A DNA stretch of 51,938 nt from Sphingopyxis sp. (GTDB lineage Bacteria > Pseudomonadota > Alphaproteobacteria > Sphingomonadales > Sphingomonadaceae), in assembly GCA_013911715.1 (NCBI GenBank), contig JACEST010000002.1, forward strand, positions 1 to 51,938, in the 5' to 3' direction. Below, in pieces: positions 32,813 to 41,337 of this stretch. The notes under the pieces were generated by a model. That model had not been told where the DNA came from and made no database searches. It saw only the letters and a list, made by a program, of their open reading frames with translations. The translations under genes and the position numbers were made by a program. Position 1 is the first letter of the stretch, and each line of letters begins with the position of its first letter.

Positions 32813-35184
32813 GCCGGTTTGGCCGCAGTGCGCGGCAGGCGGACGCGCACCAATGTGCCCTGTCCCTTTTCCGTCATGACATCCATGGTGCCGCAATGCG
32901 CTTCGACCAGCTGGCGCGAGAGGGCGAGGCCGATGCCGCCACTGGTCGTGCCGGTCGCCTTGGCGCGCAGCGCGCGGGCGACCCCGTCGGGGACGCCGGG
33001 GCCATTGTCAGACACGATGATTTCGACCGCATCGGCATGACCTTCGGCATGGAGCAGGACGCGCGCGCCCGTCCGCCGCGCTGGTGCCGTAAAGCGGACG
33101 GCATTGTCGAGCAGCTGGGCAAAGAGCCGTTTGAGCCGCGCAGCATCGCCGTCAATTGAGCCAATTTCGCCCACAAATTCGCGCGCGATTTCGACGCGCT
33201 CGCTGACCGCCAGCGGGGCCGTGGCGGCCAGAACTTCGTTGAGCAGACCCGCCATGTCGACCGGCGCCCGTTCGATCGCGAGCGTCCCCGCCTCGGCCTG
33301 CGCCAGGTCGAGCACATTGTCGATATGCCGCCCGAGCACGGCCACCGATTCGAGGATGGCGATGACATAGGATTTGGCGGCAGGCGCCAGTTCGCCCGCA
33401 TAACCACCGCCCAGCATTTCGGCAAAGCCGCCAATCGAGGTGAGCGGCGTGCGCAGTTCATAGCTCATCCGCGACAGAAAGGCGGTCTTGACCTGATCGG
33501 CCGCCTCCAGCGCTTCGTTGCGTTCGCGCAGCGCGCCTTCCATCCGGCGGCTGTCGGTGACATCGAGCATGATCAGCAGCGCATTACCGTCAGGCAAAGG
33601 TATGGCGGCAAAGTCGAAATGGCGGCCATCGGCGAAGCGAATCTGGCCGCTGCGCTGGCTGCGCTCGAGCGTGGCGGCGCGGATGATTTCCTGGACGATC
33701 GTAACCTGCGCTGGCTTGGCCAGCCGGTCGGCAAGTCCCGCCATCAGCGCATCGACGCGCGGATGGGCCGCCAGCACATTTTCTTCGACCGCCCACAGCT
33801 TGCGGAACCGCTGGTTCCACAGGTGAAGCCGTCCGTCGGGCGCGAACACCGCAATCGCCTCGAACAAATTGTCGAAGGTCGCGGTGCGCACGCGCAGCAG
33901 CGTGTCGCGCGTCGAGGCAAGCTGGATTTGTTCGGTGCGATCCTCGACAATCAGCAGCAGCCCACCGTCGGGGGTCGGCTGCGCGACAAGGCGCAAATGG
34001 GTGCCGTCGCGCAGCAACCAATCCTCTTCGGCAGCCTCGGCGCGCGCGAACCAGTCGACATGCGCCTGGCGCCATTCGGGATAGTCGCGCACCTCGGGCG
34101 TTTTCCCGGCCTCGCGCCAGCTATCCAGCAACCGCGAAAAGTCCGGACTCTCGGCGACGCTGCGGGCGTCAAGCCCGAACAGTCGCCGGAACGGCTGGTT
34201 GGCAAAAATAAGCGCGCGGTCGGCATCATATTGCGCCACGGCTGCCGACAGACGGTCGAGCAGGTCGCGCTGGGTTTCGACGAAACGGCGATGCGCCGCA
34301 CGTTCGCGATCGAGTTCCTGCACGTCCACCGCATAGCCGGCGACGCCAATGGCCTTGCCGTCGCTGTCCGCAAGCGGGACATCGACCACGCGCATCATTC
34401 GCCGTTCGCCCGCGACCGTTACCGGCACCAGCCGCTGCAGCGACGATCCGACCGATGCGGCGCGGTGTGCGGCTTCGATCGCGCTGATCCCCGCCACGCT
34501 TTCGACCAGTTCCATACCGCCGTCGATCACCGCCGCCGCGCTATCGGCTTCGATCGCGCGAACATAGGCGTCATTGACGAGCGCCAGGCGGGCGTCATTG
34601 TCGCGAAACCACATGGGAAAGGGCGCGGCCTCGATCAGCCCCGACAATGCGGCAAAGGCGGCGAGCGCGTCGTCGCGTTCGCGCCGCATCCGGCTCAACA
34701 CCTCTTGCGTTTCGGTGGTGTCGCTGACCCACAACAAGACCGATCCTGGGCCGCCAACCGTAGCGGGTGCCGGTATCCCCTGCACCAGCAATTCGCGTTC
34801 ACCGCCGATGGGCCGCAGCACGAGGGAGAAGCTCTTGCCGCCGCGCTGCGCGCCGATCACCGCTTGGCGCAACGCATCGTGGGTGCGGCTGTCGAGCCCC
34901 TCGTCGACGCCCTTCAGCTCGTCAAAGCTGGCCGGGGATTGCGGCAGCCCAAGCCAGATGCCAAGACGTCCGCCCGCTTCCAATCGCCAATCGCCGCGCA
35001 AGATAACCGGAATTTGTGGGCTCGCCTCGACCAGACTGGCAAGCCGTGCGGTCTGTGCGCTCGCCACCGCTGCACGGCGCTGCATTGCAATTCCGCGCAG
35101 CAGCGCCCCCAGCGCCAGCGCCAGCCAGACCAGCAGGAACAGCCCGATGCCAAACAGCGCGGGCGCGGAAAGCACGCCGGTCAT
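32809..35184 (-). CDS. divL: DivL-like PAS kinase with Tyr in the H-box
   Basis: The 791-aa protein has one N-terminal membrane segment (residues about 8-32), then several PAS-like domains up to about 545, a HisKA domain and a HATPase domain. The phospho-acceptor position reads MSYELRTPLTSIGGF: Tyr575 replaces the usual His. That substitution is the hallmark of Caulobacter DivL, which works with CckA and DivK in cell-cycle control. The ATP-binding boxes are intact (LLDNAVRF, SDNGPGVPDG, GGIGLALSRQL). Its place immediately before tsaE supports the call. The stop overlaps the tsaE start. Kinase activity is not implied. Confidence 0.85.
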   Translation of the reverse strand: MTGVLSAPALFGIGLFLLVWLALALGALLRGIAMQRRAAVASAQTARLASLVEASPQIPVILRGDWRLEAGGRLGIWLGLPQSPASFDELKGVDEGLDSRTHDALRQAVIGAQRGGKSFSLVLRPIGGERELLVQGIPAPATVGGPGSVLLWVSDTTETQEVLSRMRRERDDALAAFAALSGLIEAAPFPMWFRDNDARLALVNDAYVRAIEADSAAAVIDGGMELVESVAGISAIEAAHRAASVGSSLQRLVPVTVAGERRMMRVVDVPLADSDGKAIGVAGYAVDVQELDRERAAHRRFVETQRDLLDRLSAAVAQYDADRALIFANQPFRRLFGLDARSVAESPDFSRLLDSWREAGKTPEVRDYPEWRQAHVDWFARAEAAEEDWLLRDGTHLRLVAQPTPDGGLLLIVEDRTEQIQLASTRDTLLRVRTATFDNLFEAIAVFAPDGRLHLWNQRFRKLWAVEENVLAAHPRVDALMAGLADRLAKPAQVTIVQEIIRAATLERSQRSGQIRFADGRHFDFAAIPLPDGNALLIMLDVTDSRRMEGALRERNEALEAADQVKTAFLSRMSYELRTPLTSIGGFAEMLGGGYAGELAPAAKSYVIAILESVAVLGRHIDNVLDLAQAEAGTLAIERAPVDMAGLLNEVLAATAPLAVSERVEIAREFVGEIGSIDGDAARLKRLFAQLLDNAVRFTAPARRTGARVLLHAEGHADAVEIIVSDNGPGVPDGVARALRAKATGTTSGGIGLALSRQLVEAHCGTMDVMTEKGQGTLVRVRLPRTAAKPA

Positions 35185-35277
35185 GGGCTGGAACGGATCA
35201 CGGGACAGGCGCAGGGCATTGACAATGCCCTAAAGGCAGCGCGACCCGAGTTCAATGTCGGTGGCCAACCGCAAAAT

Positions 35278-35306
35278 CGTCGTCCCGGATCAAGTCCGGG
35301 ACGACG
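35278..35306. repeat. Palindromic repeat, 'GTCCCGGA..TCCGGGAC' family, short copy
   Basis: A single near-perfect palindrome, cgtcgtcccggatcaagtcc with gggacgacga following, lies between ahcY (stop 35324) and divL (start 35184). It is related to 23653-23725 and could serve as a terminator for ahcY. Confidence 0.8.
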
Positions 35307-35323
35307 AACCATCTTTTCTTCGC

Positions 35324-36742
35324 TCAATAGCGATAATGGTCGGGCTTGAACGGCCCCGCCTGCGGCACGCCGATATAGTCGGCCTGCTTTTTGGTCAGGC
35401 TGGTCAATTTGACGCCCAGCTTTTCCAGATGCAGCGCCGCGACCTTTTCATCGAGATGCTTAGGCAGGACATAGACGTCGTTCTTGTACGCATCGCCGCG
35501 CGTCCACAGTTCAATTTGCGCCAGCGTCTGGTTGGTAAAGCTCGCCGACATAACAAAGCTGGGGTGGCCGGTGGCGTTGCCGAGATTGACCAGGCGGCCC
35601 TTCGACAGGATGATGATCTGCTTGCCATCCGGAAATTCGACCAGATCGACCTGCGGCTTGACCTCGGTCCACTTATAGTTGCCCAGCGCAGCAATCTGAA
35701 TTTCGCTGTCGAAATGGCCGATGTTGCAGACGATCGCCATATTCTTCATGCCCAGCATATGTTCGGCAGTGATGACATCAGCGTTGCCGGTGGCGGTGAC
35801 GAAAATGTCGGCGCGCGTGACGGCCTCTTCCATCGTTACAACTTCAAAGCCTTCCATTGCGGCTTGCAGCGCGCAAATGGGATCAACCTCGGTCACCAGC
35901 ACGCGCGCGCCGCCGTTGCGCAGGGATTGCGCGCTGCCCTTGCCGACATCGCCAAAGCCCGCGACGACCGCGATCTTGCCCGCCAGCATCACATCGGTGC
36001 CGCGGCGGATGGCGTCGACCAGTGACTCTTTACAGCCATAGAGGTTGTCGAACTTCGACTTGGTGACGCTGTCGTTGACGTTGATCGCGGGGAAGGGCAG
36101 CTCGCCCTTTTTGGCGATAGCATAAAGGCGGTGGACGCCGGTGGTGGTCTCCTCCGACACGCCCTTGATCGCCTTGACCGTCTTGGTGAGATAACCGGGG
36201 CGCGCAGCGACGAACGCTTTGAGCGCGCGCTGCATTTCGACCTCTTCCTCATTTTCGGGCGCGGGCATGGTGTCACCGGCTTCGAGCTTGGCGCCCCACA
36301 GCGCGAACATGGTGGCATCGCCGCCGTCGTCGAGGATGAGGTTACACGTCTGGCCGTCGCCGTCCTGATCCCAATCGAAAATGCGGCCGACATAATCCCA
36401 GTAATCGGCGAGGCTTTCGCCCTTGATTGCAAAAACCGGCACGCCCGAGGCGGCAATGGCGGCGGCGGCATGATCCTGCGTCGAATAGATATTGCACGTC
36501 GCCCAGCGCACTTCGGCGCCCAGCGCGGTCAAAGTTTCGATCAGCACCGCCGTCTGGATCGTCATGTGCAGCGATCCGGTGATCCGCGCGCCCTTGAGTG
36601 GCTGCGATGCACCAAATTCGGAACGCAGCGCCATCAGGCCGGGCATTTCGGTTTCGGCAATGTCAATTTCCTTGCGGCCAAAGGCGGCAAGGCCGATGTC
36701 GGCGATGACATAGTCACGGGTGTCGGCGGCGAGAGTGGCCAC
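35324..36742 (-). CDS. ahcY: Adenosylhomocysteinase
   Basis: AhcY hydrolyses S-adenosylhomocysteine to adenosine and homocysteine with bound NAD, clearing the inhibitor of methyltransferases. The 472-aa length suits the bacterial form. Visible are ITGSLHMTIQTAVLIETL, NVNDSVTKSKFDNLYGC (active-site Lys region), the NAD loop VAGFGDVGKGSAQ, and the C-terminal KPDHYRY, which reaches the cofactor. The start is GTG at 36742 with AGGAG about 8 nt upstream; the longer frame to 36964 is non-conserved. In Rhizobiales ahcY lies next to the PTS/chvI locus; here it is about 24 kb away. Confidence 0.97.
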   Translation of the reverse strand: MATLAADTRDYVIADIGLAAFGRKEIDIAETEMPGLMALRSEFGASQPLKGARITGSLHMTIQTAVLIETLTALGAEVRWATCNIYSTQDHAAAAIAASGVPVFAIKGESLADYWDYVGRIFDWDQDGDGQTCNLILDDGGDATMFALWGAKLEAGDTMPAPENEEEVEMQRALKAFVAARPGYLTKTVKAIKGVSEETTTGVHRLYAIAKKGELPFPAINVNDSVTKSKFDNLYGCKESLVDAIRRGTDVMLAGKIAVVAGFGDVGKGSAQSLRNGGARVLVTEVDPICALQAAMEGFEVVTMEEAVTRADIFVTATGNADVITAEHMLGMKNMAIVCNIGHFDSEIQIAALGNYKWTEVKPQVDLVEFPDGKQIIILSKGRLVNLGNATGHPSFVMSASFTNQTLAQIELWTRGDAYKNDVYVLPKHLDEKVAALHLEKLGVKLTSLTKKQADYIGVPQAGPFKPDHYRY

Positions 36743-37104
36743 GGCGAAAGCTCCTGTCTGGCAATGGGCTGGCGATGCCCACGCGCGGAGCACCCCATCG
36801 ATGCTGCGCGCCCTAGCCCAAACGCCCGCGCCATTCAAATATAAACTTTTCTTTATATGGCGTCGCTGCGAGGAAAAATGCGACGAACCGAGTGAGAATT
36901 TTGCATGGCACTTTCGCCAGGCAACAGCCATCCGACCGCGCCCGCAAAAGAGCGGGCGGCGCATATCATTGATTTATGGCGCATATAAACGCCCTAGCGA
37001 AAGCATAATTTGTCTATGTGACACCAGTGTTACATTTAGGCGATTTTATTGATTTTCTCGCAGATTCTGCCATCATCCTCAGCAAGGAAGAGGGAGAATT
37101 ACCA
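36743..37104. promoter_or_regulatory. Divergent, AT-rich control region of ahcY and a secreted protein
   Basis: This 362-base gap has no gene. It holds a perfect dyad ATATAAA-cttttc-TTTATAT at 36839-36858, a CGTCGC/GCGACG stem just beyond it, and a GCCCGC-aaaaga-GCGGGC hairpin near 36938-36957. A direct repeat GGCGCATAT occurs near 36958 and 36978, and a second dyad lies at 37017-37034. AT content is clearly higher than in surrounding DNA. No known SAH or SAM riboswitch motif could be made out. Confidence 0.5.
37017..37034. promoter_or_regulatory. 18-bp palindromic operator candidate
   Basis: TGTGACAC-CA-GTGTTACA is an inverted repeat with one mismatch per arm pair, 71 bases before the start at 37105. 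It resembles operators of LacI- or CRP-type regulators in general shape, but the spacing does not fit CRP exactly. The regulator is unknown. Confidence 0.4.
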
Positions 37105-37512
37105 ATGAAAAAGACTGTTTTGGCGAGCGTCGCCATGGTCTTGGAAATCGCGCAGGCGGCAACACCTGCAGCGGCGCGCAACTTAACCGCCGACGGCGTC
37201 ACGGTCCTGCCAGTCGCCTTTGACGAGATGCGCAGCGGGCGCACCGACGCGGCCATCGCCAAATTGCAAGCCGACAATGACCTGTCGGCGCGCGATCCGT
37301 CGCGGCTGATCAATCTGGGCAGCGCCTATGCCCGGTTGGGTCGCCATGCCGAAGCAGCGGAAATGTTCCGCAAGGCCATTACCAGCCCAATCCGCTATGA
37401 TCTGGAACTGGCGAATGGTGCCTATATGGACTCACGCTGGGCGGCACGCACCGCATTGGCGCGGCTCGAAAATAATCCGCGCGGCACGGTAACCATCGCC
37501 CAGACGCCATAA
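37105..37512 (+). CDS. Secreted protein with TPR-like repeat
   Basis: The 135-aa protein starts MKKTVLASVAMVLEIAQAAT, followed by PAAARN, a Sec signal peptide likely cut near residue 26. The mature part has a TPR-like helix pair, RLINLGSAYARLGRHAEAAE, followed by MFRKAI, and a similar RSGRTDAAIAKLQAD segment before it. AGGGAG lies 8 bases before the ATG; the longer frame to 37018 crosses the operator candidate and is rejected. Function is unknown; proteins of this sort often carry protein-protein contacts in the periplasm. A strong terminator follows. Confidence 0.7.
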   Translation: MKKTVLASVAMVLEIAQAATPAAARNLTADGVTVLPVAFDEMRSGRTDAAIAKLQADNDLSARDPSRLINLGSAYARLGRHAEAAEMFRKAITSPIRYDLELANGAYMDSRWAARTALARLENNPRGTVTIAQTP

Positions 37513-37552
37513 AGGCGCGGCGACCTACCCCACCATCCACGGGGGAGAGGGT

Positions 37553-37593
37553 GAGGGCGGCAACGGTCACGGGCGTTGCCGCCCTCTTTTTTT
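37553..37593. terminator. Strong bidirectional terminator
   Basis: GAGGGCGGCAACG (37553-37565) pairs perfectly with CGTTGCCGCCCTC (37574-37586) and is followed by seven T on the plus strand. It lies between the convergent secreted-protein gene and algH, 3 bases past the algH stop, so it can serve the plus strand best. Confidence 0.9.
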
Positions 37594-37595
37594 GA

Positions 37596-38168
37596 TTATG
37601 CGCGTCCACCCTCGGCGCTGAGCATCCGGGCATCGACGCCGACGCTGGTAAAGGCGGCGGCCCAGCGTTGATCGCCCGGCACCTCGAACATCAGCGCGGC
37701 GGTCGCGGGGGCGGCATGCCAGGCATGGCGGGCGAATTCTTTTTCCAGCTGGCCAGCATCCCACCCCGCATAGCCCAGCGCAAAATGCCATTGCGAGGGC
37801 CCCCGGCCCGCCGCAATAGCGCGCAGGACATCAGGCGAGCTGCTCACCATCCACGCCCCGGCCACATCGACCGCATCGACCCCGGCCCAATCGCGGCTGT
37901 GGATGACAAATCCGCGCTGACGTTCGACCGGGCCACCGTCGAGCACCGCGACGCCGCCGATCGCGCCCGCGTCAATATCAAGCTGGCCCAAGACATCCCC
38001 CATAGTCAGCACGGCATGGGGTTGCCCGATGGCGATGCCAAGCGCGCCGTCTTCATCGTGGCGCACCATCGCCAGCACGGCGCGGTCAAAGCGCGGGTCG
38101 CCGACGCCGGGAAGTGCCAGCAACAATTGGCCAGTCAGCCAGGGCGGGGAATCGTCCATCGCGGGCAT
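37596..38168 (-). CDS. algH: YqgE/AlgH family protein (DUF179)
   Basis: The 190-aa product matches the DUF179 family: LTGQLLLALPGVGDPRFDRA near the N-terminus, VLDGGPVERQRGFVIHS in the middle, and FALGYAGWDAGQLEKEFARH in the C-terminal part. The molecular function is unsettled; the name comes from a Pseudomonas alginate-regulation locus. ATG at 38168 (MPAMDDSPPW) is used; 38159 is equally plausible. Longer frames to 39017 run antisense to the peroxiredoxin. It diverges from that gene and ends at a strong terminator. Confidence 0.88.
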   Translation of the reverse strand: MPAMDDSPPWLTGQLLLALPGVGDPRFDRAVLAMVRHDEDGALGIAIGQPHAVLTMGDVLGQLDIDAGAIGGVAVLDGGPVERQRGFVIHSRDWAGVDAVDVAGAWMVSSSPDVLRAIAAGRGPSQWHFALGYAGWDAGQLEKEFARHAWHAAPATAALMFEVPGDQRWAAAFTSVGVDARMLSAEGGRA

Positions 38169-38252
38169 CTTGGCGCAGCGCGCCGAGTTGGTCCACCCTG
38201 CCGTCGCGCAAACACGCGCAGCCCCTGCACGCGCGCCCTTGACTCGCGCCCC

Positions 38253-38281
38253 TTGACACGGCGCGCGTGGCAACCGATTTC
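38253..38281 (+). promoter_or_regulatory. Possible promoter of the peroxiredoxin gene
   Basis: TTGACA at 38253-38258 is followed after 17 bases by GATTTC (38276-38281), about 40 bases before the ATG at 38322. The -35 box is perfect and the -10 box weak. A second TTGACT lies 14 bases upstream. Confidence 0.35.
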
Positions 38282-38321
38282 CCGCGCGCAGCCCTTGCCC
38301 CCCCTCCAACGGAGAGCTCCC

Positions 38322-38804
38322 ATGTCCATTGCCCCCGGCGACAAATTGCCCAGCACCAGCTTCATCAAAGTCGGCACCGACGGTTCGCAGCCCGTCAGCA
38401 GCGATGATTATTTTGCCGGCCGCCGCATCGCACTCTTTTCCGTGCCCGGCGCTTTCACGCCGACCTGTTCGGCCAAGCATCTGCCGGGCTTTGTCGAAAA
38501 GGCCGCCGAACTCAAAGCCAAGGGCATCGATGAAATTGCCTGTACCGCCGTCAACGACCCCTTTGTTATGGGCGCATGGAGCAAGGCATCGGGCGCGACC
38601 GACGCCGTCACCATGCTCGCCGATGGCAATGGTGCTTTTCCCAAGGCCGTGGGCCTTGAAATGGACGGCAGCAAATTCGGCATGGGCTCGCGCGGCCAGC
38701 GCTTTGCGATGGTCGTCAACGACGGCGTGGTCGAACAATTGTTCGTCGAAGCCCCTGGCGAGTTTCGCGTATCGAGCGCAGACCATATGCTCGAGAATAT
38801 TTGA
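38322..38804 (+). CDS. Peroxiredoxin (Prx5 / AhpC-TSA group)
   Basis: This 160-aa thiol peroxidase reduces H2O2 and organic peroxides. The peroxidatic Cys is in VPGAFTPTCSAKHLPGF (about residue 49), the Prx5-type motif with conserved Thr and Pro. The family segments EIACTAVNDPFVMGAW and MDGSKFGMGSRGQRFAMVV are also present. GGAGAG lies before the ATG at 38322; the long frame upstream is antisense to algH. The reductant is unknown, probably glutaredoxin/glutathione or thioredoxin. A palindromic repeat follows. Confidence 0.93.
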   Translation: MSIAPGDKLPSTSFIKVGTDGSQPVSSDDYFAGRRIALFSVPGAFTPTCSAKHLPGFVEKAAELKAKGIDEIACTAVNDPFVMGAWSKASGATDAVTMLADGNGAFPKAVGLEMDGSKFGMGSRGQRFAMVVNDGVVEQLFVEAPGEFRVSSADHMLENI

Positions 38805-38814
38805 TTCTCCTTTT

Positions 38815-38898
38815 CCCGTTCGCTTCGAGCGAAGTCGAGAGGCCCCGCGTCCTTGCGCATGGCCGAAGCATGTCTCGACTTCGCTCGACACGAACGGG
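38815..38898. repeat. Palindromic repeat, 'TCGAGCGAAGTCGAGA' family, copy 3
   Basis: It opens cccgttcgcttcgagcgaag and closes with the inverse, ctcgacttcgctcgacacga followed by acggg, so the whole copy is an inverted repeat with a 40-base centre. It lies between the peroxiredoxin gene and amn. Confidence 0.85.
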
Positions 38899-38955
38899 AA
38901 TTGACGAAGTCCTAACCCCTTTCCCTCGCCCGCGCTTTGCGGCACAAGCCGCGCC

Positions 38956-40431
38956 ATGAACAAACAAACTCCAATCACCCCCGGCGAGGACGAAATCGCC
39001 GCCACCATCGCGCGCATCCAGGGCGAATTGCGCGCGCATTTTCGTACGTCGGTCGATGCGCTGAAGTCGGCGATTGCCGATTATGTCGCCGACGGCAAAT
39101 TGCCGGCAGCGGACAGCGCGTTCGACTATCCGGCGCTGCGCATCATCGCGGGCGGCAAATTGCGCGAAGGCGTCAAGGACCATAATATGTCGTTCGGGCG
39201 GATCGACCGCGCCGGCGAATTTGTCACCACCATCACGCGGCCCGACCTGTTCGCCGACTATCTGTCCGAACAGCTTTCGTTGATCCTGCGCCATTATGAT
39301 GTGCGCATCGAGGTGACCGGCTCGGGCCAGCAAATCCCCTTCCCCTATGTGCTCGACCCGTCGGGCTCGACCGATATGGGCGGCGTTGCCCCGCTCGAGC
39401 TCGCGCGCCATTTCCCGACCACCGAACTCGCCGATATCGGTGATGAGCTGGCCGATGGCCTGTTCGGGTTCGATTCGGCCGCCGAGCAGCCGCTCGCGTT
39501 GTTCGATGCGCTGCGCACCGATTTCTCCCTCGCGCGGCTGCGCCATTATACCGGGACCGCGCCCGAGCATTTCCAGCGCTATATATTGTTCACCAACTAT
39601 CACCGCTATGTCGACGAATTTGTCCGCTGGGCGGGCGATCAGGTCGGGCAGGGTCGCTATACCGCGCTGGCCGGGGCAGCGGGGCTCTATGTCAACACGC
39701 CGGGCGTCGATGCAAGCCAACAGGTTGCCGACAGCGCGTGGCGGCGGCACCAGATGCCCGCCTATCACCTGATTGCGCCCGACGGCGATGGCATTACCCT
39801 CGTCAACATCGGCGTCGGCCCGTCGAACGCCAAGACGATCTGCGATCACCTCGCGGTGCTTCGGCCCGAGGCGTGGTTGATGATCGGCCACTGCGGCGGC
39901 CTGCGCGCCAGCCAGCGCATCGGCGATTATGTGCTCGCCCACGCCTATCTGCGCGACGACCATATTCTCGACGAAGTGCTGCCCCCCGAAATCCCGATCC
40001 CGCCGATTGCCGAGGTGCAACAGGCGCTCGCCAGCGCAGCGGGGCAGGTGTCAGGGGAAACCGGCGCTGACCTCAAGCGCCGAATGCGCACTGGCACCGT
40101 CGTCACCACCGATGACCGCAACTGGGAACTCCGCTTCACTACTTCGGCGCTGCGCTTTTCGCAGTCGCGCGCGATCGGCATTGACATGGAAAGCGCAACC
40201 ATCGCGGCGCAGGGATACCGGTTCCGCGTGCCTTATGGAACGCTGCTGTGCGTCAGCGACAAGCCGCTCCACGGCGAACTCAAGCTGCCAGGGCAAGCCA
40301 ACCGCTTCTATGAAGAGGCCATCGCCGCCCATTTGCAAATCGGCATCCGCGCCTGCGAAATGCTGCGCGACGAAGGCGCGAAACTGCACAGCCGGAAATT
40401 GCGCGCGTTCAACGAGCCGCCGTTCCGGTAA
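38956..40431 (+). CDS. amn: AMP nucleosidase
   Basis: Amn splits AMP into adenine and ribose-5-phosphate, controlling adenylate levels. The 491-aa length is normal. An N-terminal regulatory domain (TRPDLFADYLSEQLSLIL, then VTGSGQQIPFPYVLDPSG) precedes the nucleoside-phosphorylase-like catalytic part. That part shows VNIGVGPSNAKTICDHLAVL, LMIGHCGGLR and IDMESATIAAQGYRF (substrate-binding Glu). It starts MNKQTPITPGED after the repeat. The next gene begins only 3 bases after its stop. Confidence 0.95.
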   Translation: MNKQTPITPGEDEIAATIARIQGELRAHFRTSVDALKSAIADYVADGKLPAADSAFDYPALRIIAGGKLREGVKDHNMSFGRIDRAGEFVTTITRPDLFADYLSEQLSLILRHYDVRIEVTGSGQQIPFPYVLDPSGSTDMGGVAPLELARHFPTTELADIGDELADGLFGFDSAAEQPLALFDALRTDFSLARLRHYTGTAPEHFQRYILFTNYHRYVDEFVRWAGDQVGQGRYTALAGAAGLYVNTPGVDASQQVADSAWRRHQMPAYHLIAPDGDGITLVNIGVGPSNAKTICDHLAVLRPEAWLMIGHCGGLRASQRIGDYVLAHAYLRDDHILDEVLPPEIPIPPIAEVQQALASAAGQVSGETGADLKRRMRTGTVVTTDDRNWELRFTTSALRFSQSRAIGIDMESATIAAQGYRFRVPYGTLLCVSDKPLHGELKLPGQANRFYEEAIAAHLQIGIRACEMLRDEGAKLHSRKLRAFNEPPFR

Positions 40432-40434
40432 ACT

Positions 40435-41316
40435 ATGTCAGGCGCTATCCCCGTCCAGTCTGTCGCCATGCCAGCTACGCCGACAGGCTGGATAGACCTG
40501 TGCTATTCAGTCACGGCTGATGGGAAGCTGTGCGTTCTGCGCGGCAAAGAAGAAACATCGACATGGGGCGACCCGAGAGGGCCCTGCGAAGTGAGTCTGT
40601 TCGACGGCACCTTCACAGCAAATTGGGGCGATATTCCGCCACATCCGTTCGCGAAAGTTGATTTTTTGCCAGATGGTAGGCTGGCGGTTGTCCAATTGCG
40701 CGGGCGGAACAATCTCTACATCTATGGCCCGGATGACTCGCTGTTGCTGCAAGCAGACGTCGGTGACGGCGTAGAAGCCATGTGCTGTACCGCTCACGGG
40801 GCCATCTGGATTAGCTATTTCGACGAAGGAATCTTCGGTACCAATCAGCTGGCTGACGGGAGTTGGCCACCCGCCTCAACGGGTCTTGCATGCTTTAATG
40901 AATCTGGCGTGTGCGTTTGGCGAGCCGACAATGCAGGTCTGGAAATAGACGATTGTTATGCCATGACTTCGAATGCTTCAGACGTGTGGATCTGCGCTTA
41001 CTCCGACTTCAACATCGTGCACATTTCAAACGAACAAGCTACGGTTTGGACCAATGACATCGTTGGCGCCCATGCGATTGCGGCGAGCGGCGACTATATA
41101 TTGCTGGCTGGGGGCTATGCCTCAAAAGGCGACCAAGACAAAGTCTGGTTGCTCAGATTGGTCGGAAATCGAGCTGAACTATTGAATGAAGCTAGTCTTA
41201 CCGGACTTGGCACGAGCCGCGCTTTCGGTCGCGACGGCGTGTTGCATTTTATCACAAATAATCAATGGCACAGAGTAAACGTTTCTGAATGGGCCGCTCA
41301 AAGCGCTGCAGACTGA
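40435..41316 (+). CDS. Unknown protein, beta-propeller-like, low GC
   Basis: I do not recognise the 293-aa product. Strand-rich, Trp-containing repeats such as GAIWISYFDEGIFGT, DVWICAYSDFNIVHIS and DYILLAGGYASKG suggest a beta-propeller, perhaps related to SMP-30 or WD-like folds. No signal peptide or membrane segment is seen. Codon use is visibly more AT-rich than in neighbours, which hints at recent acquisition. The ATG follows the amn stop by 3 bases, so it is probably co-transcribed with amn. A palindromic repeat follows. Confidence 0.7.
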   Translation: MSGAIPVQSVAMPATPTGWIDLCYSVTADGKLCVLRGKEETSTWGDPRGPCEVSLFDGTFTANWGDIPPHPFAKVDFLPDGRLAVVQLRGRNNLYIYGPDDSLLLQADVGDGVEAMCCTAHGAIWISYFDEGIFGTNQLADGSWPPASTGLACFNESGVCVWRADNAGLEIDDCYAMTSNASDVWICAYSDFNIVHISNEQATVWTNDIVGAHAIAASGDYILLAGGYASKGDQDKVWLLRLVGNRAELLNEASLTGLGTSRAFGRDGVLHFITNNQWHRVNVSEWAAQSAAD

Positions 41317-41337
41317 CCGATTCATCGCGTCCTCCAA

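Noticed and set aside
36743..36900. SAH or SAM riboswitch upstream of ahcY
   Set aside because: The conserved core sequences of those riboswitches could not be found by eye; only simple dyads are present. A covariance-model search would settle it.
36743..36964. N-terminal extension of ahcY to an upstream Met
   Set aside because: The GTG at 36742 has AGGAG at the right distance and gives the normal AhcY N-terminus; the extension is non-conserved and AT-rich intergenic sequence.
37668..38321. Long N-terminal extension of the peroxiredoxin frame
   Set aside because: The extension runs antisense to algH; a good ribosome-binding site and the conserved N-terminus place the start at 38322.
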